Positions 63,674 to 64,000 of a DNA stretch of 64,000 nucleotides are shown here, piece by piece. Source of the DNA: JASGCP01 sp965263285 (GTDB lineage: Bacteria; Bacteroidota; Bacteroidia; Chitinophagales; Chitinophagaceae). The notes beneath the pieces are model-generated. The model saw only the letters and a program-made list of their open reading frames with translations, was not told the origin of the DNA and did no database searches. The stretch lies in contig CBDHHD010000016.1 in the NCBI GenBank assembly GCA_965263285.1, forward strand, positions 1,860,001-1,924,000. Direction: 5' to 3'. Within the stretch, counting starts at the first letter, position 1, and every line of letters starts with the position of its first letter. The translations under genes and the position numbers were made by a program.

Positions 63674-64000
63674 TTAATTGTCTAAGAACTTTGTCAATCT
63701 TTCGGCAAAGATAATAATAAATTGGTGTAAAATATAACCCCAATTTTGAATTGGTTTTTGCCAGCTTTTTTCTATATTTTGAATAGCTAAAAAAATAGCC
63801 TTTGTAGCTGATTGTTTATCTACAAATTGTATTTTTGTTTTTGTATATTTTCGGATACCTCTGTTCATATTTTCTATCGTATTTGTTGTATAAATAACTT
63901 TTCTAATTTCTAAAGGCAAATTGAAATATCTTGTTAAATGCTCCCAATTTTCTTTCCATGATTTAATAGCGTATTCATATTTTAGGTTCCATTTTTTTTC
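63674..64000 (-). CDS. IS256-family transposase, C-terminal part (runs off window)
   Basis: 109 codons open to the window edge on the minus strand, ending at TAA 63674. Contains WKENWEHLTRYFNLPLEIRK, VIYTTNTIENMNRGIRK with the catalytic Glu, and a C-terminal ILHQFIIIFAERLTKFLD. This is a second, different member from the copy at 59695 (YTTNTIENMNR versus YTTNWIERLNR). Its start lies outside the window so integrity is unknown. Confidence 0.88.
   Translation of the reverse strand, partial: EKKWNLKYEYAIKSWKENWEHLTRYFNLPLEIRKVIYTTNTIENMNRGIRKYTKTKIQFVDKQSATKAIFLAIQNIEKSWQKPIQNWGYILHQFIIIFAERLTKFLDN

Noticed and set aside
1..64000. tRNA, rRNA or other structured RNA genes
   Set aside because: I looked for T-arm and anticodon-arm patterns and conserved rRNA segments and found none; the strong palindromes belong to the mobile elements.

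Overview
The window reads as chromosome of an AT-rich (by eye about one third GC) member of the Bacteroidota, probably Chitinophagales-like and probably host-associated. The phylum call rests on many genes preceded by the Bacteroidota promoter box TAnnTTTG, weak or absent Shine-Dalgarno sequences, many SPII lipoproteins, and typical Bacteroidota proteins (single-function GMP-mannose pyrophosphorylase, GmhA/HddA/GmhB set, fused SpmAB, separate FtsE and FtsX). The lifestyle call is inference from decay: at least seven broken genes, a partial trp pathway, broken IS copies and more than 20 copies or remnants of small mobile elements. No tRNA, rRNA, CRISPR array, integrase or prophage was recognised.

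Layout. 1-7.6 kb: 3' part of alaS, ftsX, an ABC-F ATPase and a haem-motif lipoprotein, with nested repeats. 7.6-14.2 kb: ABC-2 permease, a dead condensation-domain gene, nadE, an AmpD-like amidase, then an ISL3 remnant whose end carries a promoter facing a small 10-cysteine peptide with a bacteriocin/RiPP-type leader, and a second haem-motif lipoprotein. 14.2-29.3 kb: pheT with a coiled-coil partner, psd, xth, plsY, ychF, spmAB, copA, tsaE, trpS, POT transporter. 29.3-37.2 kb: tandem GH18 chitinase-like lipoproteins (two intact, one destroyed), a small YvlD-type membrane protein, GH36 alpha-galactosidase. 37.8-42.0 kb: five-gene minus-strand operon with hddA, gmhA and gmhB. 42.1-59.3 kb: YbdK-type ligase and ftsE, trpF-trpB, YdeI-like protein, gltB, thioredoxin-fold protein, gcvT, SSS symporter, TPR lipoprotein, manC, zinc-ribbon protein. 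59.3-64.0 kb: nested IS island (two ISAon1/ISL3 remnants, a broken IS256-type copy, a foldback element), peroxiredoxin, broken Gfo/Idh oxidoreductase, and a second IS256-type transposase running off the window.

The most unusual component is a family of roughly 0.2-0.56 kb foldback (hairpin) elements. A core with ends GGCTACATC...GAGGTGCTGG is often enclosed in one of two outer end types (A: GGCATAACTAAATTTAG; B: GGTATAACGACTTTTTTAG). Seven copies have exact 8-bp target duplications, several are nested, and the window holds relics of likely parent transposases: an ISAon1-type ISL3 element for the core and a classical ISL3 element for type A. The outer ends carry an outward TAnnTTTG promoter. 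These promoters point at trpS, at the RiPP-like peptide and at a TPR lipoprotein, antisense into the 3' ends of ftsX, ychF, copA and the POT transporter, and a fossil end appears to be the promoter of the ABC-2 permease. Element ends also supply the present stop codon of ychF and the last residues of the SSS symporter.
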